Shown here in pieces: positions 17,609 through 25,869 of a stretch of DNA of 64,000 nucleotides (position 1 is its first letter; each line of letters begins with the position of its first letter). The stretch spans positions 61,870 to 125,869 of the forward strand of contig NZ_BANS01000024.1 in NCBI RefSeq assembly GCF_000332995.1. The letters are read 5' to 3'. The notes below the pieces were generated by a model. It had not been told where the DNA came from, did no database searches, and saw only the letters and a program-made list of their open reading frames with translations. The position numbers were made by a program, and so were the translations under genes. This stretch comes from Gordonia amicalis NBRC 100051 = JCM 11271 (GTDB lineage: Bacteria; Actinomycetota; Actinomycetes; Mycobacteriales; Mycobacteriaceae).

Positions 17609-19048
17609 TCAGCGGGTGGCGAAATACACCGATTTGGGGGCGAGGTAGGGCGCGAGACCCTCTGGGCCGAGTTCACGTCCGAGACCCGATGCCTTCACCC
17701 CGCCGAACGGAGCGGTGAGGTCCAGGGCGTAGTGATTGACACCGACCGTCCCCGTTCGGATCCGGCGGGCCAGTTCGAGTCCGCGCTCCTCGTCGGCGGT
17801 CCACACGGTGCCGCCGAGTCCGTACACCGAGTCGTTGGCGATGCGCACCGCGTCGTCGGTGTCGGCGTACTCGGTGATGGTGAGCACCGGACCGAAGATC
17901 TCCTCCTGCGCAATGGGGGCAGAGTTGTCGACGCCGGCGAAGACGGTCGGCTCGACGAACCAGCCCTGCGCGAGGTCGGCGGGAACGCCTCCCCCCGTGG
18001 TGATCTGATAACCGCCAGCCCGGCCCGACTCGATGTGGCCGAGGACCCGCTCGCGCTGTGCGGCGCTGACGAGCGGACCGATGGCCGTCGTCTTGTCCAG
18101 CGGGTCACCGACGCGCAGCGCACGGACGGTCTCGGTGACCGCGTCGACGACCTCGCCGTAGCGAGACCTCGGAGCGAGAATCCGTGTGCTGGCGTGGCAG
18201 GTCTGCCCGTTGTTCACCAGCGACACCTCCAGCAGGTGATCGGCGAACACCCCGAGATCGGCGTCCTCGGCGACGATCGCCGCCGACTTGCCGCCCAGTT
18301 CCAGGGTCACCGGCCGCAGGAGCCGGCCGCACACCTCACCGATCGCCCGTCCGGCGACGGTCGACCCGGTGAAGGCCACCTTGTCGACCCCGGGATGTCC
18401 GACGAGGTGAGCACCGGCCTCGCGACCGCCCGGGACGACGTTGAGGACACCGGCCGGCAGGCCGGCCTCCTGCGCCGCGTCGGCGAAGACGAAAGCATCC
18501 AGGGCGGTTTCGGGCGCCGGTTTGAGTACCACAGTGCAGCCGGCCGCAAGTGCGGGCGCGATCTTCATCGCGGCGAGCGGCTGCGGGTAGTTCCACGGCG
18601 TGATCGCGGCGACGACCCCGACGGGCTCGCTGCGGACCACGGTCCGACCGCCGAGCGCACCGGGCCGCACCTCCTCGTCCTCCGCCGACCGGATCAGGCC
18701 GGCGTAGTACGACAGCATCGCCGCGGGGCCGTAGCCGTTCGTCGGCTTCGCGAGGGTGATCGGCATCCCGTTCTCCCGGCTCACCAGTTCGGCGGTGGCA
18801 CGAGCACGCGCGGTCATCGCCGCCGCGAAACGGTCGAGGAGGTCGGCACGTTCGGCGCGACTCATCGAACCCCACGGTCCGTCGAGCGCGGCGCGTGCGG
18901 CCGCAACGGCGGCATCGATGTCGGTCGGTCCCGCGAGAGCGCTACGGCCGAGCACCTTCGCGGTGGCGGCTTCGATGACGTCGCCATGCTCTCCCGACGC
19001 CGGCGCCGTCCAGGTGCCGTCGATGAACAGTTCGTTGCGATCCAACAT
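17609..19048 (-). CDS. NAD(P)-dependent aldehyde dehydrogenase
   Basis: A 479-residue intact ALDH. The active site is complete: catalytic Glu in V-T-L-E-L-G-G-K-S (about residue 245) and nucleophilic Cys in N-N-G-Q-T-C-H-A-S (about 279); the C-terminal P-F-G-G-V-K-A-S-G-L-G-R-E is present. It oxidises an aldehyde to the acid, presumably within the same pathway as the flanking CoA-transferase and thiolase genes. The start at 19048 (M-L-D-R-N-E-L-F-I-D-G-T-W) matches the family N-terminus; a longer frame upstream would overlap the thiolase gene. Gaps are 28 bp upstream and 25 bp downstream, consistent with one operon. Confidence 0.92.
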   Translation of the reverse strand: MLDRNELFIDGTWTAPASGEHGDVIEAATAKVLGRSALAGPTDIDAAVAAARAALDGPWGSMSRAERADLLDRFAAAMTARARATAELVSRENGMPITLAKPTNGYGPAAMLSYYAGLIRSAEDEEVRPGALGGRTVVRSEPVGVVAAITPWNYPQPLAAMKIAPALAAGCTVVLKPAPETALDAFVFADAAQEAGLPAGVLNVVPGGREAGAHLVGHPGVDKVAFTGSTVAGRAIGEVCGRLLRPVTLELGGKSAAIVAEDADLGVFADHLLEVSLVNNGQTCHASTRILAPRSRYGEVVDAVTETVRALRVGDPLDKTTAIGPLVSAAQRERVLGHIESGRAGGYQITTGGGVPADLAQGWFVEPTVFAGVDNSAPIAQEEIFGPVLTITEYADTDDAVRIANDSVYGLGGTVWTADEERGLELARRIRTGTVGVNHYALDLTAPFGGVKASGLGRELGPEGLAPYLAPKSVYFATR

Positions 19049-19076
19049 GATGACCCTTCGGAGTCTGAGTGCCTGG

Positions 19077-20261
19077 CTACAGGGTGTCTGCGTGGCCGAA
19101 CAACACGGAGCTGACCAGCGGCGCCATCGGACCACCGATGAACAGCGAGGTCTTCGCGTCGGCGACCTGGTTGGTCGACGTACCCCGGATCTGTCGCACC
19201 GCTTCCACGGCGAGGTTCAGCCCGTTGATGAACGAGTCGGCGAGGTTGCCGCCGCTGGTGTTCACCGGGAGCTTTCCGTGCGGGGCGGTCAGGTTCTCCA
19301 CCGTCATCACGGTGCCGGCCGCCTCACCGGGCGGGCAGAGGCGATGGTCGATGAGCGTCGCAACCGCGGGGCCGCTGAAGTTCTCGTAGACCTGCACCAC
19401 GTCGACGTCGTCGGGGCCCAGACCTACCGACGCCCAGAGACGTTCGGCAACACCGGGTTTGCCGCCGTTGGCCGGACCGAAACCGGCGGTCGCGTACTGC
19501 TCGTCGTTGTCGACGCGCTCGCTGTAGCCGCCCGGCGCACCCTGCGCGCCCGCGATGACGTAGGCCGGATCGGCACGGAGGTCGCGCGCCCGGTCCGCGG
19601 AGACCAGGACGAGCGCCACCGCGCCGTCGCTCTCCCGCGAGCAGTCGTAGAGATGGAACGGCTCGGCGATGAGGCGCGACGACTCGTAGGTCTCCTCGTC
19701 GAGCGGCCGACCGTGGCCCTGGGCCGTGGGATTCTGCTGCGCATGCTGATACGCCGCCAGGACGAGTGAGCGCATCGCCGACCGCGGGACGCCGTCGTGC
19801 TCGAGCATCCGCTGAGTACGCATGGCGCAGATCTGCGCGGGCGAACCGACGCCGTGCGCCAGGAAATGCGGGCCGTAGTGGTATTTGGCGTATCCGAGTC
19901 GTCCGGTGTCGGCCTGGGACATGGCCCGGTACACGACGACGCACTGCGCCTGTCCCGATGCGATCGCGACAGCCGCGTTGGTGACGGCTGCGGCGACACT
20001 GCCTCCGCCGCCGCCCCACATCATGTTCGACCAACGGAGTTCGTCGACCATAAGGGCCGCGCCCAGGATGGGGCCGTCGTTGGAACCGCCTGCGTACGAG
20101 ACGAATCCGTCGATCTCACGGGGCGATACCCCGGCGTCGGCACAGGCATCGATGATGGCCTTGATGGTCATCTGCTGTTCGGTCATGGGCGATTGCCCAC
20201 GCTTGTAATGCATCTCGGCGACGCCGACGACGGCGGTCGCACCACGAATCGATCCGGACAT
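19077..20261 (-). CDS. Thiolase-like lipid-transfer protein (Ltp/SCP-x type)
   Basis: A 394-residue thiolase-fold protein of the Ltp class. It starts M-S-G-S-I-R-G-A-T-A-V-V-G-V-A-E and has the conserved Y-E-N-F-S-G-P segment (about residue 295), P-V-N-T-S-G-G-N-L-A (about 335) and a C-terminal G-G-P-M-A-P-L. It lacks the classical thiolase active-site pattern C-x-S-x2-A-V, as do the steroid side-chain retro-aldolases (Ltp2), which pair with DUF35 proteins. The DUF35 gene immediately upstream (1-bp overlap, TGATG) supports a retro-aldolase or acyl-transfer complex acting on a CoA thioester. The actual substrate is unknown. Confidence 0.85.
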   Translation of the reverse strand: MSGSIRGATAVVGVAEMHYKRGQSPMTEQQMTIKAIIDACADAGVSPREIDGFVSYAGGSNDGPILGAALMVDELRWSNMMWGGGGGSVAAAVTNAAVAIASGQAQCVVVYRAMSQADTGRLGYAKYHYGPHFLAHGVGSPAQICAMRTQRMLEHDGVPRSAMRSLVLAAYQHAQQNPTAQGHGRPLDEETYESSRLIAEPFHLYDCSRESDGAVALVLVSADRARDLRADPAYVIAGAQGAPGGYSERVDNDEQYATAGFGPANGGKPGVAERLWASVGLGPDDVDVVQVYENFSGPAVATLIDHRLCPPGEAAGTVMTVENLTAPHGKLPVNTSGGNLADSFINGLNLAVEAVRQIRGTSTNQVADAKTSLFIGGPMAPLVSSVLFGHADTL

Positions 20262-20707
20262 CACTGCTCTCCATTCGGCGAGTCGGCCCGGCGCCACCGC
20301 AGCAGCGGCCAGGGTTCGCCCTCCTTGTGCTCGAAGACGCCGGTGACGGGCTCGCCGATGCGCGGTGTCCGCTCGACGTCGTCGACGAGCAGGCCCAGGA
20401 CGCGGCGACCGCCGGCGTCGGCCAGTTCGACGAGAACACTGATGTAGGGCATCCGGTCGGACAGTTCCTCGATGTACGGGTACCAGCTCCGACTCCAGCT
20501 GTAGACGGTGCCCACCGGTTCGACGCGCTCCCATTCGAGGTCGAAGCCGTGACAGGAGCCGCACACCGACTGCGGACTCCAGATCCAGGTCCGGCAGGTG
20601 CCGCAGCGTTGTAGCCGCAGTTCACCGGCGAGAAGGCCCTCCCAATACGGCGCATCGAGACCGTCGGCCGCCGGCCCCCACGGGACGTCGACCGTCGGGG
20701 CGGTCAT
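20261..20707 (-). CDS. DUF35 zinc-ribbon/OB-fold protein, thiolase partner
   Basis: A 148-residue protein with an N-terminal rubredoxin-like zinc ribbon (C-G-T-C at about residues 35-38 and C-G-S-C at about 49-52) followed by an acyl-CoA-binding OB fold. Such proteins are obligate partners of Ltp-type thiolases (as ChsH2 C-terminal domain/Ltp2), where they hold the CoA thioester. The tight coupling (1-bp overlap with the thiolase, 4-bp overlap with the SnoaL-like gene) fits a complex. All four Cys are present. Confidence 0.88.
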   Translation of the reverse strand: MTAPTVDVPWGPAADGLDAPYWEGLLAGELRLQRCGTCRTWIWSPQSVCGSCHGFDLEWERVEPVGTVYSWSRSWYPYIEELSDRMPYISVLVELADAGGRRVLGLLVDDVERTPRIGEPVTGVFEHKEGEPWPLLRWRRADSPNGEQ

Positions 20708-21018
20708 GCGCGATCACCGGGCGGGAAGTTCTCCAGGGCGGCCGCCAGCCAGGTGCCGTCGTCGCGTTCCCAGATCGAGCGCAGACCGATCTCGCGGCCA
20801 TCGAAGGCGTACACCGCCTCACCGATCATCCGGTCGCCGTCCGCACGGACGCCGACGATCCGGTGGTTCTCGATCGCGCCACGGGGCACGTCGACGCCCT
20901 CGAACACGGTCGGGAGGTTCTCCTGGACCATCTCCGCCAGCGCGGACTTCATGTCCCCAGCGGCGACGTGGCCGACGTGCTGCGTATAGCGCGCACGAAA
21001 GTCGTCGATCTCGCTCAT
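20704..21018 (-). CDS. SnoaL/NTF2-like small protein
   Basis: A 104-residue protein with the alpha+beta cone pattern of NTF2-like proteins: an N-terminal helix (M-S-E-I-D-D-F-R-A-R-Y), a middle segment V-F-E-G-V-D-V-P-R-G-A and a C-terminal sheet ending I-W-E-R-D-D-G-T-W-L-A-A-A-L-E. Family members include isomerases, dehydratases and binding proteins. It is the first gene after a likely promoter at 21063-21091 and is translationally coupled to the DUF35 gene. The catalytic residues cannot be assigned by eye. Confidence 0.65.
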   Translation of the reverse strand: MSEIDDFRARYTQHVGHVAAGDMKSALAEMVQENLPTVFEGVDVPRGAIENHRIVGVRADGDRMIGEAVYAFDGREIGLRSIWERDDGTWLAAALENFPPGDRA

Positions 21019-21062
21019 CGCGTCACTCCTTCACCGCCGGATGCCCGGCGTCTGTGCAATAA

Positions 21063-21091
21063 ACCTTACGTCTTTAGATAATCACGGTCAA
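21063..21091 (-). promoter_or_regulatory. Sigma-A-like promoter for the SnoaL-DUF35-thiolase operon
   Basis: On the minus strand: -35 TTGACC (21091-21086), 17-bp spacer, -10 TAAGGT (21068-21063), inside an unusually AT-rich patch 45 bp before the SnoaL-like start codon. The -35 element overlaps the stop codon of the preceding chimeric gene. Confidence 0.5.
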
Positions 21092-22548
21092 TCGAGGCGG
21101 GCCGTACCGGACTGCTCGACCCGCAGTCGGCGGCCGGCCATCTCGGCCTCGGCGAGCTCACGGAGGTCACCGGAGTCGGTGACCACCGCCAGCGTCCGCG
21201 CGCCGCCCGGTACGCGCGCCGCCACGAATGCCTTCTCGGGGTTACCGTCTCGACCGAAAGCGACTGTCCAGGATTCGATCTCGGCAATTCCGTCATGGGT
21301 CTCGGCCACCGTGGTCGTCGGCTCCGCATCCACCTCGGCCTGGACGTTCTCGCGGCGGAAGCCGTCGACCGGCGGTTCGGTGCTGTAGACGCCGAACGCA
21401 TGCTTGGTCAGGTACCCGCTGTTCGCGGTCACCAGACCGTAGGTACCCGGCGACTCGCGAAGTCGCGAGACGACCGTGGCGATGGCGCGCGTGCTGTAGT
21501 TGTTCCACGGCCCGCCGGCGAAGGTGAGACCACCGGTGCAGGTCAGCGGGCGCTGCGTACCACTCGGATCGACCCCCAGTGCGACGACCCGCCTCGACTC
21601 GTCGATCGCGCCGCCGTACTGCTCGCCGCCGTGCGTCGACAGGATGCGCCGCAGTCGGGCGACATGCCGGTCGTTCACGATCCGGGTGCTGTCCTGGGCC
21701 CCGCGCAGCGGCAGTTCTGCAAGCAACCGCTCGACGAGCGCCGGTCGCACCGACTCCTCCACCAGCACGTAGTCGGGAGCGGTACACGTCTGGCCGGCGT
21801 TCACCGCCTTGGCCCAGGCGATCCGCCGGGCGGCGACGTCCACATCGGCGTCGGAGGCCACGATCACCGGGCTCTTACCGCCCAGCTCGAGCGTCACCGG
21901 GGTCAGATTGCGAGCGCTCGCCGCCATGACCGCACGGCCCACCGGCGTCGAGCCGGTGAAGAACGTGTGATCGAACGGCCGCCCGGCCAGCGATGCGCTG
22001 ACCTCTGCGTCACCCAGCACGAGGCGAACCGCCTCGGCATCGACGTACCGCGGCAGCTGCTCCGAGAGATATCTCGCGGTCGCGGCGGAGATCTCCGACG
22101 GCTTCACGACCGCGGCGTTCCCCGCTGCCAGACAACTCACCAGTGGATGAAGGGTCAGCAGGATCGGGAAGTTCCAGGCGCCGAGGATGAGAGCAACTCC
22201 CTTGGGCTCCGGGACAATCCACGCTTGACCCGGCGCGGTCGCCGCACTCACCCGAACCCTCTCCGGCTTCATCCACTGCGCCAGGTTCGCAAGCGTGTGC
22301 CGGATCTCGTGCCGGACAGGCGCGATGTCGGCCATGAACGTCGCCATCGGGTCTCGCCCGAGATCGGCGCACACCGCGGCCGCGATACCGGCCTCGCAGT
22401 CGTCGATGAATCGCAACAACCCCTCGAGCTGAGCCACCCGCCAGGACAGCGGCCTCGTGCGCCCACTCGTGAAAGCCCTACGGGCACAATCGAGGTCGTG
22501 GTCGATGCCGGCGGTGGTCGAGCCGGCGGGGATCTGGGTAACACTCAT
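21088..22548 (-). pseudogene. Chimera: aldehyde dehydrogenase N-terminus fused to thiolase-family C-terminus
   Basis: An open frame of 486 codons whose two parts belong to different families. Residues 1 to about 320 are an ALDH3-type dehydrogenase with catalytic Glu221 (L-E-L-G-G-K-S) and Cys255 (A-G-Q-T-C). The normal ALDH C-terminus (E-I-F-G-P, F-G-G) is missing. From about residue 323 (A-L-G-V-D-P-S) the sequence is the C-terminal domain of an Rv1867-like thiolase homologue, with G-G-L-T-F-A-G-G-P-W-N-N-Y and T-K-H-A-F-G-V-Y-S. The junction is near 21575-21590 and is in frame. The ALDH fold without its oligomerisation/catalytic C-terminal part is unlikely to work, so I treat it as a deletion fusion. 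RBS GGAG precedes the ATG at 22548. Confidence 0.75.
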
Positions 22549-22614
22549 CGATGACTCCGGTTTCTTCGCGGGGTGCCGACAGCCCACCGTGGGCCGGCTA
22601 GATACCGTGAGCAT

Positions 22615-22627
22615 ACATAGTGTTCAG
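22615..22627. promoter_or_regulatory. Shared 13-bp site upstream of leftward operon
   Basis: ACATAGTGTTCAG, 67 bp before the chimeric ALDH start. The identical 13-mer occurs at 25790-25802 between the nitroreductase and DUF2236 genes. The tandem-TetR regulator gene lies between the two copies, so it is the best candidate to bind both. Confidence 0.6.
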
Positions 22628-22787
22628 ACGTGACGTCAATCACAAAAACGGCAGTGCAGATCCGAGTTCGATCGATGTGCGTCACGCACGATTCCACCGC
22701 CGATCACCGGGAGTTCCGCCGGAATAGTCCGAAATCGACTCGGCAGGAGGGTTTTCGAACTCTCCCGCGTCGCGTTGTGCAGCGCGG

Positions 22788-24080
22788 TCAGCGACGTCCG
22801 TAGATCGCTGCGAAGACGAATCGTGTGACCATCTCCGTGACGGCGGCACGGTCGCCGAGATGGGCCTCCCCGGCCAGCGAACCGGCAATCGTGCGTTCGA
22901 TCGTCCACAACAGGGTCGCCGCATACTCACGAACGGGCGGCCCGGCGGGCGCGAGACCTCGCTTCCGATCGGCGAGGATGATCGACTCGAGCACGGTCTC
23001 CATCGCACTCATCGCCGCCAGGTATTCGACACGCAGTTCGGGCAGACGCGGCCACTCGTGCACGGCGTTCTTGATGACCGCCCCCGCGTGACGATCGACG
23101 TTCAACCACTGGTCGACCTGGGCCATGAGCGCCGACGGGTCCGCCCGATCGACCTCGACGATGTCAGCGAGCCCGGCGACGACATGCGCGGCCGCTTCCC
23201 GGAACAGGACGACGAAGGCATCTTCCTTGCTGCGGAAGTAGAAGTAGAAGGATGCGCGAGAAGTGTTGGAGTGCTTGAGGATCTTCGCCACCGACAGCTC
23301 GGCGAGGGTCTCGGTCATCAGCAGCTCGCGCATCGAGTTCAAGATGTTGCGCGCGGTCTCGGTTTCGACGGCCACGGGTTCCGCGGCCGGCGGTGCGGTC
23401 ACCTCGGTCGCGGCGTCCTTCGCCGTCGCGCGCCGCCCCTTCGCCGGGGCGCGTCCTCCGTAGATGGCCGCCTCGTTGATCGCGGTCAACGACGTCGTGA
23501 CGCTCGCGGCGGCCGGCAACCGATCATCGAGACCACGGGTGCTCACGTAGAAGGCACGCTCGGCGCCGCCGACCAGCATCGCGGCGAGCATCACCGCGGG
23601 AGCTCCGTCAGGTGCCCGACCCTCGGCTCGCTCGAACCTGATCTGTTCCGCCAGAGCCGACACGAACTGTTCGAACATGCGCTGCCACGCCTCGGCGACC
23701 GCCGGTCGGCTGTGCATGTGCTCGATGACCGCGCAGATCACTGCTCCGTGCTTCGACCACATCTCGAGCGTCTGGTCGAGACTCGACCCCATTCGCCGGG
23801 CCCGGTCGCGACCCGGGTCCGTCCCCCACGGTGCGTCGAGACCGTACGACTCGTCGAAGACACGGCCCAGGAGCGCAACCAGCACGTCGTACTTGTTGGC
23901 GAAGTAGTGGTAGAAATTCGCCCGGGACAAACCGCCGACCTCCAGGATCTGCGCCACCGTCAGGTCCTGGAGAGATGTGTTGGCCAGCAATTTCTCGGTC
24001 GCGTCGAACACCGCGATCTCCGCCGCGGAACTCCCGTCGTGGTCACGGGGGCGTCGACGCGCGAACGAACCCTGGCTCAT
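22788..24080 (-). CDS. Tandem TetR regulator (Mce3R-like, two TetR modules in one chain)
   Basis: A 430-residue protein containing two complete TetR modules. The first HTH is around residues 37-62 (L-T-V-A-Q-I-L-E-V-G-G-L-S-R followed by N-F-Y-H-Y-F-A-N-K); the second is around 262-290 (L-S-V-A-K-I-L-K-H-S-N-T-S-R followed by S-F-Y-F-Y-F-R-S-K), joined by an Ala/Pro-rich linker. Mce3R of M. tuberculosis has the same unusual layout and controls lipid/steroid-related genes as a pseudo-dimer on asymmetric sites. The start at 24080 (M-S-Q-G-S-F-A-R-R-R) follows from the HTH spacing. A perfect TGTCCGGACA palindrome lies 19 bp upstream. It probably controls the flanking operons that share the ACATAGTGTTCAG site. 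Confidence 0.85.
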   Translation of the reverse strand: MSQGSFARRRPRDHDGSSAAEIAVFDATEKLLANTSLQDLTVAQILEVGGLSRANFYHYFANKYDVLVALLGRVFDESYGLDAPWGTDPGRDRARRMGSSLDQTLEMWSKHGAVICAVIEHMHSRPAVAEAWQRMFEQFVSALAEQIRFERAEGRAPDGAPAVMLAAMLVGGAERAFYVSTRGLDDRLPAAASVTTSLTAINEAAIYGGRAPAKGRRATAKDAATEVTAPPAAEPVAVETETARNILNSMRELLMTETLAELSVAKILKHSNTSRASFYFYFRSKEDAFVVLFREAAAHVVAGLADIVEVDRADPSALMAQVDQWLNVDRHAGAVIKNAVHEWPRLPELRVEYLAAMSAMETVLESIILADRKRGLAPAGPPVREYAATLLWTIERTIAGSLAGEAHLGDRAAVTEMVTRFVFAAIYGRR

Positions 24081-24098
24081 GGGAGAAGAGTAGTAGAT

Positions 24099-24108
24099 GT
24101 CCGGACAC
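24099..24108. promoter_or_regulatory. Palindrome upstream of tandem TetR gene
   Basis: TGTCCGGACA, a perfect 10-bp palindrome, 19 bp before the start codon and followed (reading right) by two direct copies of CGTCTGCAGG. It is a candidate autoregulatory site. Confidence 0.35.
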
Positions 24109-24156
24109 GCCGTCTGCAGGGTCGTCTGCAGGGAGGGACCGGGGTGACCTGATCGT

Positions 24157-24981
24157 TCACGACCGGAGTCCGGCACCGGTCCGCAGTCCCGCCAGCAACG
24201 CCTCGTCGAAGTCGTCCGGACACTCCAGCATCGGATAGTGACCGGCGTCCAGCTCCACGAGCTCACCGCCCAGACGATCCCGCACCCACCGGGCACCGCG
24301 CACCGAGAGCGCCGGGTCCGCGTCGCCGACGATCTGTGTCACCGGCAGCGACAGACGATTCAGCAGATCGACCTGCTCGGTGGTCATCAAGGTGCGCAAC
24401 GCCGCCCCAGCGGCCCAGCTCGGGGTCTGAAGCGAGATGCGATGCAGCCAATCCAGCACCGACGGTTCCGGGTCGCTTCCCTTGAAAGGGTCCCCGACCG
24501 CCTTCCGCCGGAAGGAGATCCGGTCGGCGTGCTCGGCCGCGAGCATCGCCTCGAGCGGCCCCTCCGGCGGCACCCCGAAGGGGAAGGTCTCGTGTCGCGC
24601 CGACGCGACGCCGTTCGACGCGACGAGCACCAGGGAACGCGCGAGATCCGGTCGCCGACAGGCCAATCGCATCGCGACCAGGCCACCCAGCGACCATCCG
24701 ACGAGGGCCACCCGGTCGAGGGCGCGTTGCTCGATGACCTCGATGGCGTCGTCGCAGAGTGAGTCGATGTGACAACCGGCGCGAGGGGCGTCCGAGTTCC
24801 CATGGCCCCGAAGGTCCATCGCGACCACCCGGTGGCCGCTCTCAACCAGCACACGGATCTGCCGATCCCACACCTCCCCACTCAGACTCCAGCCGTGGAT
24901 GAGCAGCACACCCGGCCCGTCACCGACGTCGTGGAACGCGATCCGGACGCCGTCCCGCGTCAGGACATGGAAGTGGTTCAT
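24157..24981 (-). CDS. Alpha/beta hydrolase
   Basis: A 274-residue serine hydrolase. The oxyanion segment is L-I-H-G-W-S (about residues 27-32), the nucleophile elbow V-G-W-S-L-G-G (Ser about 96), the likely acid lies in G-D-A-D-P (about 220) and the catalytic His in L-D-A-G-H-Y-P-M (about 248). The sequence resembles C-C bond or ester hydrolases of ring-cleavage pathways, but without a partner dioxygenase this stays general. It is translationally coupled (ATGA) behind the nitroreductase gene. There is no signal peptide, so it acts in the cytosol. Confidence 0.85.
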   Translation of the reverse strand: MNHFHVLTRDGVRIAFHDVGDGPGVLLIHGWSLSGEVWDRQIRVLVESGHRVVAMDLRGHGNSDAPRAGCHIDSLCDDAIEVIEQRALDRVALVGWSLGGLVAMRLACRRPDLARSLVLVASNGVASARHETFPFGVPPEGPLEAMLAAEHADRISFRRKAVGDPFKGSDPEPSVLDWLHRISLQTPSWAAGAALRTLMTTEQVDLLNRLSLPVTQIVGDADPALSVRGARWVRDRLGGELVELDAGHYPMLECPDDFDEALLAGLRTGAGLRS

Positions 24982-25709
24982 CCGAGCCGGCCTCCGCCGA
25001 CGAAGGTCGCGACCTCGTCGACACTCTGACGGTGTGTCCGATAGCCGTTGACCGGGTGATCGACATCCGCGTAACCGAAGGAGATCCCCAGCAGAACCTG
25101 CCGGTCAGCGGGTAAACCGAGATGCTCACGGAGGAGGGGTGCCTGAGTGGCGAGCGCCGCCTGCGGAATCGCGGCCACCCCGCGACTGTGCGCCGCGAGC
25201 AGAAAACTCTGGACGAAGAGCCCGCAGTCGACGGCGCCGTAGGTGCCCAGGACCTCTTCGGTGGTGAGCACGGCAACGTTCGGGGCGTCGAAGAAATCAA
25301 AGTTGCGCAACGTCTGTCGCGCCGAACCCACCCGATCGTCCCGGGCGATACCGAGGCTGTCGTACAGCTGCCATCCGCTCTCCCGACGGCGCTCGCGGTA
25401 CACCCCCTCGTAGGCCCGCGGGAACTCGACGTCCGGCCGGACATCGGCCCCGGACGCAACCCGCGCCCGCAGCGCTTCCCGTAGGCGACCAGTGGCGTCG
25501 CCCTCGGTGATGTGCAGGTGCCACGGCTGGGTGTTGCACCAGGAGGGGGTTCGGCGTGCGATGTCGAGGATCGCTTCTATCTCGTTGCGCGGCACCGCCG
25601 TAGGCCGGAATGCGCGACAGCTCCAGCGCGTGGCCAGCAGGTCGCGCAGCACTTCGGCGGCGAGGCCGGAACCGACTGCGCCGGTCTCGTGGGTCGGGAC
25701 TCCGGACAT
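24978..25709 (-). CDS. Nitroreductase-family flavoprotein
   Basis: A 243-residue FMN-dependent oxidoreductase. FMN-contact segments are visible: T-R-W-S-C-R-A-F-R-P (about residues 25-34), T-P-S-W-C-N-T-Q-P-W (about 52-61), D-C-G-L-F-V-Q-S-F-L-L-A-A (about 155) and I-S-F-G-Y-A-D (about 210). Such enzymes reduce nitro groups, enones or quinones with NAD(P)H. The start at 25709 has a strong RBS (GGAGGAG). It diverges from the DUF2236 gene, and the ACATAGTGTTCAG site lies in the shared gap. Confidence 0.85.
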   Translation of the reverse strand: MSGVPTHETGAVGSGLAAEVLRDLLATRWSCRAFRPTAVPRNEIEAILDIARRTPSWCNTQPWHLHITEGDATGRLREALRARVASGADVRPDVEFPRAYEGVYRERRRESGWQLYDSLGIARDDRVGSARQTLRNFDFFDAPNVAVLTTEEVLGTYGAVDCGLFVQSFLLAAHSRGVAAIPQAALATQAPLLREHLGLPADRQVLLGISFGYADVDHPVNGYRTHRQSVDEVATFVGGGRLG

Positions 25710-25789
25710 TGGCTTGTCTCCTCCTGATGGATCTTGCTCGCCGGCCGGTGGCACCAGCGACGAGACACCTAACCAGACATGAAGTGTAG

Positions 25790-25802
25790 ACATAGTGTTC
25801 AG
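25790..25802. promoter_or_regulatory. Shared 13-bp site between divergent operons
   Basis: ACATAGTGTTCAG, identical to 22615-22627, in the 160-bp gap between nitroreductase (leftward) and the DUF2236 oxygenase (rightward). It is preceded by GAAGTGTAG, giving two GTGT half-elements on either side of ACAT. Confidence 0.6.
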
Positions 25803-25869
25803 TCGGGTCTACCCTGCCGTGTAACGGCCGTCACACCGGCCGCTTCACGCACTCGGCGAGGAAGAGGAC

